Source of the DNA: Lachnospira sp. UBA3212
GTDB taxonomy: Bacteria; Bacillota; Clostridia; Lachnospirales; Lachnospiraceae
DNA: 64,000 bases
NCBI GenBank assembly: GCA_002363615.1
Contig: DEWK01000007.1
Span: 1 to 64,000 of the forward strand
Direction: 5' to 3'
In this document: positions 8,352-17,345 of the stretch, in pieces
Layout of the letters: every line of letters starts with the position of its first letter
How positions within the stretch are numbered: the stretch's first letter is position 1
The notes under the pieces: model-generated
What the model was told of the DNA's origin: nothing
Seen by the model: only the letters and a program-made list of their open reading frames with translations
The model's database searches: none
Translations under genes and position numbers: made by a program

Positions 8352-9842
8352 TTATAATCCTAAAATCTTCTTAACAGCATCCTTCATTCCTGCTACCTCA
8401 ACTACGGTATCATGAAGAATTGGAGCTGTACGAATCTCTTCGATTGCACCTGGAACCTTAACATTAGCAATCTTAGATAACTCGTCCACCAACTGGAAAT
8501 CACTAAGATCATCGTAATTAGGATCGATTGCATCCATTACGCTTCTTGTGAACTTGAAAGGACTGGCAGTAGAAGCGATTACAGTTGTAGTCTCATCTCC
8601 TGTCTCCTGCTTATACTTGTTATATACGGTTGCTGCTACAGCAGTATGGGTATCAATGACATAACCAGTTGACTCATAAAGATTCTTAATGGTTTCTGCT
8701 GTCTCGATTTCCTCAGCATAGTTACCATAGAAGTCCTTTAATTCCTTACGCATATCATCCGTAATCTCATAGTGACCAATGGTATTTAACTGCCCCATAA
8801 GATCCTTATCTACCTTACTTGAAGCACCTGAAATCTTATATAAAAGACGCTCTAAGTTTGAAGATACAAGGATATCCATAGATGGAGATGTGGTAAGAAT
8901 GAAATCACGATTCTTATCATATACACCAGTACTAAAGAAATCATATAATACCTTATTATCATTGGATGCACAGATTAACTTTCCGATTGGAAGTCCCATA
9001 TTCTTAGCATAGTATGCTGCAAGAATATTACCGAAGTTACCAGTTGGTACAACCACGTTAATCTTCTCATCTTCAGCAATCTTCTGATCTCTTAATAATC
9101 TTGTATATGCATATACATAGTATACAATCTGTGGAACTAAACGTCCGATATTAATAGAGTTCGCTGATGAGAATTGGAAACCAGCATCATCTAATTCCTT
9201 CTCTAAGGCTTCATCATTAAATAACTGCTTGACAGCGGTCTGTGCCTCATCAAAGTTACCCTTGATTCCAACTACATAAGTATTGTTACCCTTTTGAGTA
9301 AGCATCTGCTTCTCCTGAATTGGAGAAACACCACCCTTTGGATAAAATACGATAATCTTTGTATTAGGTACGTCAGCAAATCCTGCCATGGCAGCCTTAC
9401 CTGTATCTCCGGAAGTAGCGGTAAGAATTACAATATCATTTGTTACCTGATTCTTCTTTGCAGAAGTTGTCATTAAGTGTGGAAGGATTGATAATGCCAT
9501 ATCCTTAAAAGCAATCGTCTTACCATGGAACAATTCCAAATAGTAAGCTCCGTCTGCTTCTACAAGTGGTGCAATATCAGGCGTGTCGAACTTAGAGTCA
9601 TAAGCCTTATCGATACATGTTGTAAGCTCCTCTTTGGTGAAATCTGTAAGGAACTGCTTCATTACTGCATATGCAACTTCCTTATATGACATCTTACAAA
9701 GTTCTTCAAGAGATACATCAAGCTTTGGAAGAAAAACCGGTACAAACAAACCTCCGTCATCGGCAAGTCCTTTTAAAATTGCCTGTGAGGCTGTCACTGT
9801 GTAATCATCGCTTCGTGTACTCTTATACAACAAATCGTCCAT
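8352..9842 (-). CDS. thrC: Threonine synthase
   Basis: A 496-residue PLP enzyme converting O-phosphohomoserine to threonine, the last step of threonine synthesis. Lys113 in HGKTIAFKDMA is the expected PLP Schiff-base residue, and TATSGDTGKAA is the phosphate-binding loop. Length fits the long threonine synthase class. The gene is monocistronic, with its own promoter (9921-9949) and terminator. No homoserine kinase or dehydrogenase gene is in the window. Confidence 0.95.
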   Translation of the reverse strand: MDDLLYKSTRSDDYTVTASQAILKGLADDGGLFVPVFLPKLDVSLEELCKMSYKEVAYAVMKQFLTDFTKEELTTCIDKAYDSKFDTPDIAPLVEADGAYYLELFHGKTIAFKDMALSILPHLMTTSAKKNQVTNDIVILTATSGDTGKAAMAGFADVPNTKIIVFYPKGGVSPIQEKQMLTQKGNNTYVVGIKGNFDEAQTAVKQLFNDEALEKELDDAGFQFSSANSINIGRLVPQIVYYVYAYTRLLRDQKIAEDEKINVVVPTGNFGNILAAYYAKNMGLPIGKLICASNDNKVLYDFFSTGVYDKNRDFILTTSPSMDILVSSNLERLLYKISGASSKVDKDLMGQLNTIGHYEITDDMRKELKDFYGNYAEEIETAETIKNLYESTGYVIDTHTAVAATVYNKYKQETGDETTTVIASTASPFKFTRSVMDAIDPNYDDLSDFQLVDELSKIANVKVPGAIEEIRTAPILHDTVVEVAGMKDAVKKILGL

Positions 9843-9920
9843 TTTTGTTCCTTTCTTTTCAAAAAAATATTAATTTCTAAAATCTTTTCCTGCAAACATT
9901 CAAGTCTGCATAGCATTTTT

Positions 9921-9949
9921 ATTTTATCATAAGATTTTCTCTAACACAA
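9921..9949 (-). promoter_or_regulatory. thrC promoter
   Basis: Minus strand TTGTGT (9944-9949) and TAAAAT (9921-9926), 17-base spacing. The leader is about 70 bases, and I see no T-box or threonine-rich leader peptide in it. Confidence 0.5.
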
Positions 9950-9960
9950 CTGTTATTTTC

Positions 9961-10827
9961 CTATTTCTCGTCTGCTGAAAGGGGATGTAAATTCTTTAAA
10001 GACAGATCGAGAATTGGAGCTGAATGAGTCAGAGCTCCTGAGGAAATGAAGTCTACCCCCAAGTCTGCAAGATCCGCAACATTTTCCAATGTCACATTAC
10101 CCGAACACTCGGTCTGAGCTCTACCATCAATGATTGCGATTGCTTCCTTCATGGTATCATAGGTCATATTATCAAGCATAATAATATCGGCTCCAGCCTC
10201 TACCGCTTCTCTTACCTGGTCCAGGCTTTCCGTTTCAATTTCCACCTTTCTTACAAATGGAGCATATTCCTTTGCCATGGCAATGGCCTTTGTTATGCTT
10301 CCTGCTGCCCCAATATGGTTATCCTTTAAAAGTACACCATCGGAAAGATTATATCTGTGATTCTTTCCGCCACCAACGGTTACCGCATACTTTTCAAAAA
10401 TCCGGTTGTTTGGGGTGGTTTTTCTTGTATCAAGAAGGGTTGTCTTGCTTCCTGTTAAAAGATTTACAATCGAACGGGTATAGGTTGCAATACCACTCAT
10501 TCTCTGAAGATAATTTAAAGCTACTCGCTCTCCGGAAAGTAAGACCCGAATGTCACCTGTTACCTGACCAATCTTCTGACCTGCTTCCACGAAATCCCCA
10601 TCTTTCACGGTAAACTCGCACTGCGTCTTTTCATCAAGAAGAGTAAAGGTTCTTTCAAATACAAAAAGTCCAGCCACGATTCCGTCTGACTTTGCCAAAA
10701 GGTCTACTCGACCCATCACTTCTTCTCTCATTACCGAATTCGTAGATACATCTTCACTGGTAATATCTTCCTGTAAAGCCAATTTAATATAGGTATCTGC
10801 ATTAAGCTTCATGGTTATGCTGTTCAT
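9961..10827 (-). CDS. nadC: Nicotinate-nucleotide pyrophosphorylase (carboxylating)
   Basis: A 288-residue quinolinate phosphoribosyltransferase, which joins quinolinate with PRPP to make nicotinate mononucleotide. The family core is visible: LLDTRKTTP, the GGGKNHR loop, LLKDNH, and the C-terminal barrel strands EIETES and MLDNM. It overlaps the 3' end of nadB by 26 bases and is the last gene of the nadABC operon. An in-frame ATG five codons in (10812) is an alternative start. Confidence 0.94.
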   Translation of the reverse strand: MNSITMKLNADTYIKLALQEDITSEDVSTNSVMREEVMGRVDLLAKSDGIVAGLFVFERTFTLLDEKTQCEFTVKDGDFVEAGQKIGQVTGDIRVLLSGERVALNYLQRMSGIATYTRSIVNLLTGSKTTLLDTRKTTPNNRIFEKYAVTVGGGKNHRYNLSDGVLLKDNHIGAAGSITKAIAMAKEYAPFVRKVEIETESLDQVREAVEAGADIIMLDNMTYDTMKEAIAIIDGRAQTECSGNVTLENVADLADLGVDFISSGALTHSAPILDLSLKNLHPLSADEK

Positions 10828-12127
10828 GATACTTCTTCATCCTTTCGATCTCATCTAATACTAACTGTTTATATTCTTCTGAAAGCTTCTGGTAATCCTC
10901 ATATTGCTTAGCATCCACTTCTAAGAAGCTTTCTGTTCTTCTTTTAGAAAATACATAGGTGCAGGTAATCTGCATGGCAGCCCGTCTTGCAAACACCATA
11001 CTCTCTAACAAAGAATTACTTGCCAAACGATTTTTACCATGAACCCCGTTACATGCAGTTTCACCCACAGCAAATAAACGATTCATGGAGGTATGACTAT
11101 AGGAATCTACGTCAATTCCTCCCATAAAATAATGCTGGGCCGGAACCACCGGAATGTTCTGCTTGGTAACATCATATCCCTGTTCCAAGCAGTACTTATC
11201 AATATTAGGGAAATGTGTCTTAATCGTATGCTCTGAAATCGGCTTCATAGAAAGCCAAACATGATCTGTGCCATCTTTTTTCATTTGCTTAAAGATAGCT
11301 TCAGATACCACATCCCTTGGTAAGAGTTCGTTTACAAAACGCTGTCCATTGGCATCATATAAAAGCGCTCCTTCTCCACGAACCGATTCAGAAATCAAAA
11401 AGCTTCTTCCCGGTTTTTCTGTATAGAAGGTAGTTGGGTGAATCTGAATATAATCCGGATTTTGTAGTTTCACCTGATGTTTTAAACATACAGCAAGTCC
11501 ATCTCCGGTTAAATGTGGAAAATTGGTAGAATGCTTAAACACTCCTCCGATACCCCCACAAGCAAGCACCGTAAAATTAGCAGAAATACCAAAGATTTCT
11601 CCCTTCCTGTCCCTGCAAATAATTCCTTCACAATCCCGGCTTTTCTTGTCTTCCACCAGATCTACCATGGTTGTGTGCTCTAATAAGGTGACATTATCAA
11701 GTTTCTTTACCGCCTCTAATAAATGGGAGGTAATCTCTTTTCCTGTTACGTCCTTGTGGAAAAGAATTCGGTTGGCATTATGGGCGCCTTCCCTTGTATA
11801 CTTGAATGTGCCATCCTTATGTTTGGCAAATCCAACACCATAACCCACTAAATCGTGAATCACTCCCGCAGAGGACCGAATCATAATATCCACGGATTCC
11901 TTGTTATTCTCATAGTGTCCGGCACGCATGGTGTCTTCAAAATAACTGTCATAATCGTTAATGTCTTTTAAAACACATATACCTCCCTGGGCAAGAAATG
12001 AATCACACTCCTCTAAGGTAGATTTGGTGATCATAATAACCTTCTTGTCTTTCGGAAGATTTAAGGTCAGATATAATCCTGAGACTCCCGTTCCAACTAC
12101 AACGACATCTGCAGTTAAGTTTTTCAT
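10802..12127 (-). CDS. nadB: L-aspartate oxidase
   Basis: A 441-residue FAD enzyme that oxidises L-aspartate to iminoaspartate, the first step of de novo NAD synthesis. The N-terminal dinucleotide fold VVVGTGVSGLY is followed by the family landmarks SFLAQGGI, HPTTFY, GEGALL and RLASNSLLE. I placed the start at the ATG at 12127, seven bases after GAGAGG; a TTG start five codons upstream is possible but has no good site. Compared with the E. coli enzyme (about 540 residues) it lacks most of the C-terminal helical domain, as many clostridial forms do. In anaerobes fumarate probably replaces oxygen as acceptor. Confidence 0.93.
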   Translation of the reverse strand: MKNLTADVVVVGTGVSGLYLTLNLPKDKKVIMITKSTLEECDSFLAQGGICVLKDINDYDSYFEDTMRAGHYENNKESVDIMIRSSAGVIHDLVGYGVGFAKHKDGTFKYTREGAHNANRILFHKDVTGKEITSHLLEAVKKLDNVTLLEHTTMVDLVEDKKSRDCEGIICRDRKGEIFGISANFTVLACGGIGGVFKHSTNFPHLTGDGLAVCLKHQVKLQNPDYIQIHPTTFYTEKPGRSFLISESVRGEGALLYDANGQRFVNELLPRDVVSEAIFKQMKKDGTDHVWLSMKPISEHTIKTHFPNIDKYCLEQGYDVTKQNIPVVPAQHYFMGGIDVDSYSHTSMNRLFAVGETACNGVHGKNRLASNSLLESMVFARRAAMQITCTYVFSKRRTESFLEVDAKQYEDYQKLSEEYKQLVLDEIERMKKYHEQHNHEA

Positions 12128-12160
12128 TTTTCTGCCTCTCAATCTGTCTTTTAAACAATC

Positions 12161-13084
12161 CTACTTTGCTGCCAGCTCTAACATCTTCTCTAATGGAGCG
12201 TTTGCAGCCTTACGGAATTCCTCCGTAACAAATACTTCATTTAAATTATCACGTAACACATCACGAACATTTTCCAAGGTAATACGCTTCATGTTTGGGC
12301 AATATTGACGATGACCAACGGAATAGAAATTCTTATCTGGATTTTCCTTTCTCATCTGATAAAGGACTCCAAGTTCTGTACAAATCAAAAATTCCTTGTC
12401 TTCATGGGTTCTTGCATATTCAATAATGGCCTTGGTACTACCAATAAAATCCGCCTGCTCTAAGACCTCTAAACGACACTCTGGATGAGCCAGCATCTTT
12501 ACGTTTGGCTTCGCCTTCTTAGCCTCCAATACATTTTCCAAGGTGATCGACTTATGCACGTGGCAATATCCTGGATTAAAGATAAAATGCTTCTCTGGAA
12601 GCTTGGATGCAATGTAACGCCCCAGGTTTTCATCTGGAATAAAGAAAATGTTCTTATTTGGGAGCAAGCTTACTATTTTTAATGCATTAGAAGATGTCAC
12701 GCAGACATCAGAATGTGCCTTTAACTCTCCGGTGGAATTGATATAGCATACAACAGCAAGATCTTCGTATTCCTGTCTCATCTTTTCGATCGTTGCAACA
12801 TCTGCCATGTGAGCCATTGGGCAATCTGAAAGGGTATCAGGATGTAATACTGTTTTTTCAGGGTTTAATAGCTTTGCAGATTCAGCCATAAAGGACACAC
12901 CGGCAAATACGATTACATCTGCATCTGTCTCGGTTGCTACCTGACTTAAATAATAAGAATCGCCTACATAATCTGCAATTTCCTGTACTTCATCTCGAAC
13001 ATAGTAGTGTCCAAGAATAATAGCATTCTTTTCCTTCTGTAATTGCTTAATTTCAGCTACAATCTTTTCCTGTTCCTGTGTCAT
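12161..13084 (-). CDS. nadA: Quinolinate synthase
   Basis: A 307-residue iron-sulfur enzyme that condenses iminoaspartate with dihydroxyacetone phosphate to quinolinate. The three cysteines expected to hold the [4Fe-4S] cluster are in VVCYINST, HPECRLE and QYCPNMK. The YYVRDEVQEIAD and GVSFMAESAK motifs confirm the family. It is first in the nadABC operon, behind a strong promoter and a short hairpin-forming leader. Confidence 0.95.
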   Translation of the reverse strand: MTQEQEKIVAEIKQLQKEKNAIILGHYYVRDEVQEIADYVGDSYYLSQVATETDADVIVFAGVSFMAESAKLLNPEKTVLHPDTLSDCPMAHMADVATIEKMRQEYEDLAVVCYINSTGELKAHSDVCVTSSNALKIVSLLPNKNIFFIPDENLGRYIASKLPEKHFIFNPGYCHVHKSITLENVLEAKKAKPNVKMLAHPECRLEVLEQADFIGSTKAIIEYARTHEDKEFLICTELGVLYQMRKENPDKNFYSVGHRQYCPNMKRITLENVRDVLRDNLNEVFVTEEFRKAANAPLEKMLELAAK

Positions 13085-13123
13085 TGTTTCTTCTTCCTTT
13101 TTTCTATACTTGTACTTTCCTCA

Positions 13124-13151
13124 TCCTTTTTAGAGAAATCCTAAAAAAGGA
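13124..13151 (-). promoter_or_regulatory. Hairpin in the nadA leader
   Basis: On the minus strand TCCTTTTTTAG and CTAAAAAGGA can pair around a short loop between the promoter and the nadA start. It could affect access to the leader or early termination. No known NAD riboswitch is recognised in it. Confidence 0.35.
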
Positions 13152-13164
13152 TATATTAAAGGGC

Positions 13165-13193
13165 ATTATAACAAAAACCACTAGCACTTTCAA
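13165..13193 (-). promoter_or_regulatory. nadABC promoter
   Basis: Minus strand TTGAAA (13188-13193) and a perfect TATAAT (13165-13170) with 17-base spacing, followed by a leader of about 75 bases. Confidence 0.7.
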
Positions 13194-13200
13194 GACTAAA

Positions 13201-13233
13201 ATAGAGCAAGGTTATGTCACCCCCTTGCTCTAT
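13201..13233 (-). terminator. Terminator of the PAS/GGDEF-EAL pair
   Basis: Perfect 11-base stem ATAGAGCAAGG / CCTTGCTCTAT 30 bases after the stop at 13263. The T-run on the minus strand is short (TTTAGTCTT), so strength is uncertain. It abuts the nadA -35 box. Confidence 0.6.
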
Positions 13234-13262
13234 CTTTGTTTTCATTCCTGCCCCTGGCTTCC

Positions 13263-14957
13263 CTAGCCTGGAGAGTCTAATTGTGATTTTAACCTTTTTT
13301 CCAACCGAATTCCCTTCCTCCTTATTTCTTCCATTAGAGGTTCATAGGGCATAGGCTTTCCATAATAATAGCCTTGAATTTTCTCACATCCAATGGAGGT
13401 TAAGAAATTAATCTGGTCTTGATTTTCTGCGCCCTCTACTAAGGTACATATTCCAATGTTTTTTGCCATATTGATCGTGGATTCTAATATTATTTTGGCA
13501 CGTTCACTGGAATCTCGGATAAAAGCCATATCAATTTTTATTTCATCAAACTCAAAGTTTTTTAAAACATTCAAAGAGGAATAGCCACTTCCATAATCAT
13601 CCATCCAAACTTCATAGCCCGCCTCATGAAAATGTTCCATCGCTTCTTGAATTAAACTCTGATCCGTGATAGCCGCTGATTCCGTGATTTCAATACAAAT
13701 CAGTTTAGGATTTAATCCATATTCTTTCACTGTTTGATCAATAATAGAAAATGGATCTCCCTCAATAAAATCATTCCTTGAAATATTCATCGACACCGGA
13801 ACAACTTCATTACCCAAATCCAGCTGAGTTCGTAATTGTTTACAAACCTCTTCCACCATATAACTGTCTAACTGAAAGAGGAGATTTTTTTCCTCCAGAT
13901 AGGGAACAAATTCTCCAGGACTTATCATCCCTAAAACCGGGTCGATCCATCGGCATAAGGCCTCTAAACTGCATAGTTTTCCGGAAAAGGTTCGAATCAC
14001 CGGTTGATAATAAGCTTGTAAATAATGTTGTTCAAGAGCCTGTCCTAAGTGGGTAATAATATATTCCTTCCGCTTTAACTTCTCTCCCAATTCCCTCGTA
14101 TATAAGCAGCTAATACGGCTGACATCTTTTTTTATATAGTCTCCTGCCATTTTGGCAAACTCACAGGCATCCCTAATTTCATCTTTCCCTTGGATTTTAT
14201 AGCAGCCAACTTTAGGAAGGAAATTACCACCCACCTTCCAAGAAGTCACTTCTTGGAAAAATCGATCAGCAAAATCCTCTAGGTCCACCTGATCCGTATA
14301 AACCATAAAATGGTCAGCATAAAAACGTGAGATGAATTGGTTCGGAAAGTAGCCTTTTAAAAATTGACCAATCTTAACCAGGGCCTCATCCCCTTTTTCA
14401 CTTCCATATTCCACATTAAAGTGTTTAAAATCCGTGATATTTACATAAAGCAGGTACTGGTCAAAGTTTCCAGCCATCCAATTTAAATCTCGTACTCTTG
14501 AAACCTGATCTATAAAGCGATTTCTACCAACCAAGCCAGTAATTGAATCTATATCATCATGAATCTTCTTTCTTGCTGTATCGATTAAAAAGACATAAAA
14601 GAACACTTCTTGCGCTTCTAAAACCCGGTGTCCATAGCTTTCAATAAAAAGGATTCCTCCATCCTTTGCCTTAGCCCGAAAACAAACATAGGTATCATCT
14701 CCTCCGGAAAACTCTAATTGTCCCATAATCTCTGCCTTGGTTTCCTTGACATCTTCCGGCAAGATCATCCCCCAAAAAGAATCCTTGGTATAAGACAGAA
14801 ACTCCTTAAAATCTTTACAACCTAACAGTTTTACCACATAATCATTGGCTTCTAGGATTTCTCCTTCTTCCATACCACGGTATACCAAATACCCACCTGG
14901 CATATCAGTCCGATAATGATCTTTATTCAGTTTTCCTTCTCCGTCATTTGATCTCAT
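13263..14957 (-). CDS. PAS-GGDEF-EAL protein, probable cyclic di-GMP phosphodiesterase
   Basis: A 564-residue cytoplasmic signalling protein. An N-terminal PAS-like sensor (about residues 15-135) is followed by a GGDEF domain (about 140-290) whose signature is replaced by FYADHF, so it is unlikely to make c-di-GMP. The EAL domain (about 310-550) keeps the expected catalytic set: Glu332 in LEAL, MDDYGSGYSS, KIDMAF and VEGAE. It should therefore hydrolyse c-di-GMP. It overlaps the upstream PAS protein gene by 14 bases, indicating translational coupling. What the PAS domain senses is unknown. Confidence 0.88.
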   Translation of the reverse strand: MRSNDGEGKLNKDHYRTDMPGGYLVYRGMEEGEILEANDYVVKLLGCKDFKEFLSYTKDSFWGMILPEDVKETKAEIMGQLEFSGGDDTYVCFRAKAKDGGILFIESYGHRVLEAQEVFFYVFLIDTARKKIHDDIDSITGLVGRNRFIDQVSRVRDLNWMAGNFDQYLLYVNITDFKHFNVEYGSEKGDEALVKIGQFLKGYFPNQFISRFYADHFMVYTDQVDLEDFADRFFQEVTSWKVGGNFLPKVGCYKIQGKDEIRDACEFAKMAGDYIKKDVSRISCLYTRELGEKLKRKEYIITHLGQALEQHYLQAYYQPVIRTFSGKLCSLEALCRWIDPVLGMISPGEFVPYLEEKNLLFQLDSYMVEEVCKQLRTQLDLGNEVVPVSMNISRNDFIEGDPFSIIDQTVKEYGLNPKLICIEITESAAITDQSLIQEAMEHFHEAGYEVWMDDYGSGYSSLNVLKNFEFDEIKIDMAFIRDSSERAKIILESTINMAKNIGICTLVEGAENQDQINFLTSIGCEKIQGYYYGKPMPYEPLMEEIRRKGIRLEKRLKSQLDSPG

Positions 14958-15330
14958 GGCCTGTTTCCTTTCGTCTAAATAGCTCCATGGCTCCTACAAT
15001 TTTACCATCCTCCTCTAGCGAATAGGTTTCTACCTGGATTAAAACTCGGCTCCGGTCCTTGGTTTGAACAAGAACTTCTTCCTTTCTAGTTTTTCCATCA
15101 AACATCGTTCCCATTAATGGACACAGACTTCTACACAAATGCCGTTCATCCATGCTAATGTGATCCAAACCGGATTCATAGCAGTGCTTTCCAACCATCT
15201 CTTCCTTACTATAACCGGTTAGTTGGCATGCCGCCAGATTCCAATAGATGATTTTACGACTTTCATCTACCAGATAGATTCCATCCTTTGATTCTTCTAG
15301 TTTTTTCAAATCTAACTTAGATTTCTCCAT
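14944..15330 (-). CDS. Stand-alone PAS domain protein
   Basis: A 128-residue soluble protein made of a single PAS domain (YLVDESRKIIYWN, GYSKEEMVGKHCYE). Cys residues in the middle (HLCRSLCPL) could bind metal or sense redox state, but this is speculation. The ATG at 15330 follows AAGGTGG at good distance; a GTG four codons upstream is less well placed. Its 3' end overlaps the phosphodiesterase gene by 14 bases, so the two proteins are probably made together and may form one sensor unit. Confidence 0.8.
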   Translation of the reverse strand: MEKSKLDLKKLEESKDGIYLVDESRKIIYWNLAACQLTGYSKEEMVGKHCYESGLDHISMDERHLCRSLCPLMGTMFDGKTRKEEVLVQTKDRSRVLIQVETYSLEEDGKIVGAMELFRRKETGHEIK

Positions 15331-15374
15331 GAGAATCACCACCTTCTAGGTAATTACAATCTATTGTCCCTTCT

Positions 15375-15402
15375 ATTATACAACCCAGCCCCATAATTTC
15401 AA
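15375..15402 (-). promoter_or_regulatory. Promoter of the PAS/phosphodiesterase pair
   Basis: Minus strand TTGAAA (15397-15402) and perfect TATAAT (15375-15380), 16-base spacing. Confidence 0.6.
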
Positions 15403-15424
15403 AATATCTCTTCTAGGCAAAAGA

Positions 15425-15462
15425 AAAAAGGCGATTTTACTTAAAACAAAATCGCCTTTTTT
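15425..15462 (-). terminator. Terminator of the methyltransferase-cobO operon
   Basis: Stem AAAAAGGCGATTTT / AAAATCGCCTTTTT with T/A runs on both sides, right at the cobO stop. It is symmetrical and could also act on the plus strand. Confidence 0.85.
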
Positions 15463-15463
15463 T

Positions 15464-15991
15464 CTAATATTCAATTCCTTCTCTAGCAGCAAGACCTTGA
15501 TCAAACGGATGTTTACATTTTTTCATCTCCGTTACATAATCCGCCAAAGAAAGAATTTCTTCCTTAGGATTTCTTCCTGTAAGCACCACTTCCAGGTCCT
15601 CTGGCTTGTTATTTAAAAAAGTGATCAGATCCTTAAGTGGTAATAAATCTTCATTTACCGCATCTAGCACTTCATCTAAAACCAGCAATTGATAGGATTT
15701 TTTCGCCTCTTCCACTAAATTAGAAAAATGCTTTGTATAGTAGGCTCTTGCCGCCTCCTTTTCTTCTGGAGTCATTAAAAATGTAAATTTAGAAAGAGCA
15801 TAGCCTTCAAGATAGGTAATCCCTTCAAGATTTTTGATCATGGATATTTCTCCACTAGAACCATCTTTTAAAAACTGATAGTAAAGAACCTTACCACCCC
15901 GTCCGGCAAAACGAATGGCAAGACCTAAAGCAGCTGTGGTTTTTCCCTGACCATCGCCGCAATTAACGTGTATCAAGCCTTTTTCCTTCAT
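15464..15991 (-). CDS. cobO: Cob(I)yrinic acid a,c-diamide adenosyltransferase
   Basis: A 175-residue P-loop enzyme (CobA/CobO/BtuR family) that transfers the adenosyl group of ATP to cobalt in corrinoids, making coenzyme B12. The signature GDGQGKTTAALG lies near the N-terminus, and VLDEVLDAV supplies the Walker B region. The ATG at 15991 follows GGAG at good spacing; the longer frame (to 16024) would overlap the upstream gene. No other B12 gene is in the window, so it may serve salvage. It lies 22 bases after the methyltransferase gene. Confidence 0.9.
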   Translation of the reverse strand: MKEKGLIHVNCGDGQGKTTAALGLAIRFAGRGGKVLYYQFLKDGSSGEISMIKNLEGITYLEGYALSKFTFLMTPEEKEAARAYYTKHFSNLVEEAKKSYQLLVLDEVLDAVNEDLLPLKDLITFLNNKPEDLEVVLTGRNPKEEILSLADYVTEMKKCKHPFDQGLAAREGIEY

Positions 15992-16013
15992 AGGCAATCT
16001 CCTTTCCTTTTGA

Positions 16014-17213
16014 TTATTTTTCATCTACAACCTGAAAAATATAAAACTTCAAATAATAACTTTCATCAGCTGCCCAAAGAATTGGATGATCTGGTGCCTG
16101 GGTACGAAACTCGATTTGACGAAGTCTTTTATGAGCTGCCTTAGCTGCCTGTTTTATCACCTTAGTAAAATTATCAAAATCCATAAAATGTGAACAGGTA
16201 CAGGTTCCAAGGATTCCGCCATCCTTTACCAGTTTCATTCCATTAATATTTATTTCACGATAACCCTTTTCTGCATTTTTAATAGAGGCTTTAGACTTGG
16301 TAAAAGCTGGTGGATCAAGGATTACCACATCATATAAATGTTTGGCTAAAACCTCTTCCTTTAAAAAATCAAAGGCATCTGCACAGGTAACACGAACACA
16401 ATCCTCTAATCCATTCAGGTTAACATTCTCCCTGGCCTGCTTGCAAGCAAGTTCTGAAGCATCTACTGCCAACACAGATTTCGCCCCGGCTATCCCTGCG
16501 TTTAGTGCAAAGGACCCGGTATGGGTAAAAACATCAAGAACCTTTGCATCCTTGCAAAAACGTTGCATAGCAAGACGATTGTATTTTTGATCCAGGAAAA
16601 ATCCGGTCTTTTGACCATCCTTAATATCCACATAGTACTTCACGCCATTCTCAAAAATTTCAACCTTTGTATCAAATTCTTCCCCCAAAAATCCCTTTAC
16701 CTGAGGAAGACCTTCCTTTAAACGTTCCTTACTGTCACTTCGTTCATAGATTCCTCGAATCGGATAACCTTGTTCTTCCAGTTCTTCTTTTACTAATTTT
16801 ACAATGGTTTCCTTTAAGTTCTCCATTCCAAGAGCCGTACACTCTACCACTAACACATCTGAATATTTATCTACCACCAATCCTGGCAAGAAATCCGCAT
16901 CCCCGAAGATTAAACGACAACAAGACATATCTGTAATATTCTTTCTGTAATTGATTGCATTTGCTACTCGCATCTTCAAAAATGCCTGATTGATTTCCTG
17001 GTCTGCCTTTCTGGTAAGCATTCTTACACGAATCTTGGAGTTCTGATTAATAAAGCCCTTGCCCATAGGATATCCATCAAAATCATGAACACTTACAATC
17101 CCACCATTTTTAAAACTTCCTGTAATGGATGCGATTTCATTATCAAAGACCCAAGAACCTCCTGCTTTAATGGTTCTTCCCTCTCCCTTTTTCAATGTTA
17201 CGATAGTCATCAT
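16014..17213 (-). CDS. Class I rRNA methyltransferase, RlmI-like
   Basis: A 399-residue SAM-dependent RNA methyltransferase of the YccW/RlmI type, which methylates cytosine (m5C1962) in 23S rRNA in E. coli. An N-terminal PUA domain (about residues 1-75) precedes a Rossmann domain with the SAM-binding VLDVFTHTGSFAL and the catalytic-side DPPAFTKSK and TCTCSHFM motifs. The longest frame begins at 17366, but that extension would cross the minus-strand promoter at 17246-17274 and the divergent gene; the ATG pair at 17210/17213 has AAAGGAAA just upstream. It is co-transcribed with cobO. Confidence 0.88.
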   Translation of the reverse strand: MMTIVTLKKGEGRTIKAGGSWVFDNEIASITGSFKNGGIVSVHDFDGYPMGKGFINQNSKIRVRMLTRKADQEINQAFLKMRVANAINYRKNITDMSCCRLIFGDADFLPGLVVDKYSDVLVVECTALGMENLKETIVKLVKEELEEQGYPIRGIYERSDSKERLKEGLPQVKGFLGEEFDTKVEIFENGVKYYVDIKDGQKTGFFLDQKYNRLAMQRFCKDAKVLDVFTHTGSFALNAGIAGAKSVLAVDASELACKQARENVNLNGLEDCVRVTCADAFDFLKEEVLAKHLYDVVILDPPAFTKSKASIKNAEKGYREININGMKLVKDGGILGTCTCSHFMDFDNFTKVIKQAAKAAHKRLRQIEFRTQAPDHPILWAADESYYLKFYIFQVVDEK

Positions 17214-17245
17214 TCGTTTCCTTTCTTTTTTTGCCTTTCTCCTCG

Positions 17246-17274
17246 AGTATAGCATTATTTCCCTCATCCCACAA
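17246..17274 (-). promoter_or_regulatory. Promoter of the methyltransferase-cobO operon
   Basis: Minus strand TTGTGG (17269-17274) and TATACT (17246-17251), 17-base spacing. It fixes the methyltransferase start to the ATG at about 17213. Confidence 0.5.
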
Positions 17275-17306
17275 CGAAATTTCTTTCCATTCTTTCTAAA
17301 ACAAGG

Positions 17307-17312
17307 TATACT
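17307..17312 (+). promoter_or_regulatory. -10 box of the first MoxR operon
   Basis: TATACT lies 33 bases before the MoxR start. The hexamer 17 bases upstream is a poor -35 match, so the promoter may be weak or need an activator. Confidence 0.35.
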
Positions 17313-17345
17313 TAATTCATATGTCATAAAGAAAGGATAGAAAAT

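Noticed and set aside
10802..12142. nadB start at the TTG codon at 12142
   Set aside because: The ATG at 12127 has GAGAGG at proper spacing and matches the usual N-terminus just before the FAD loop.
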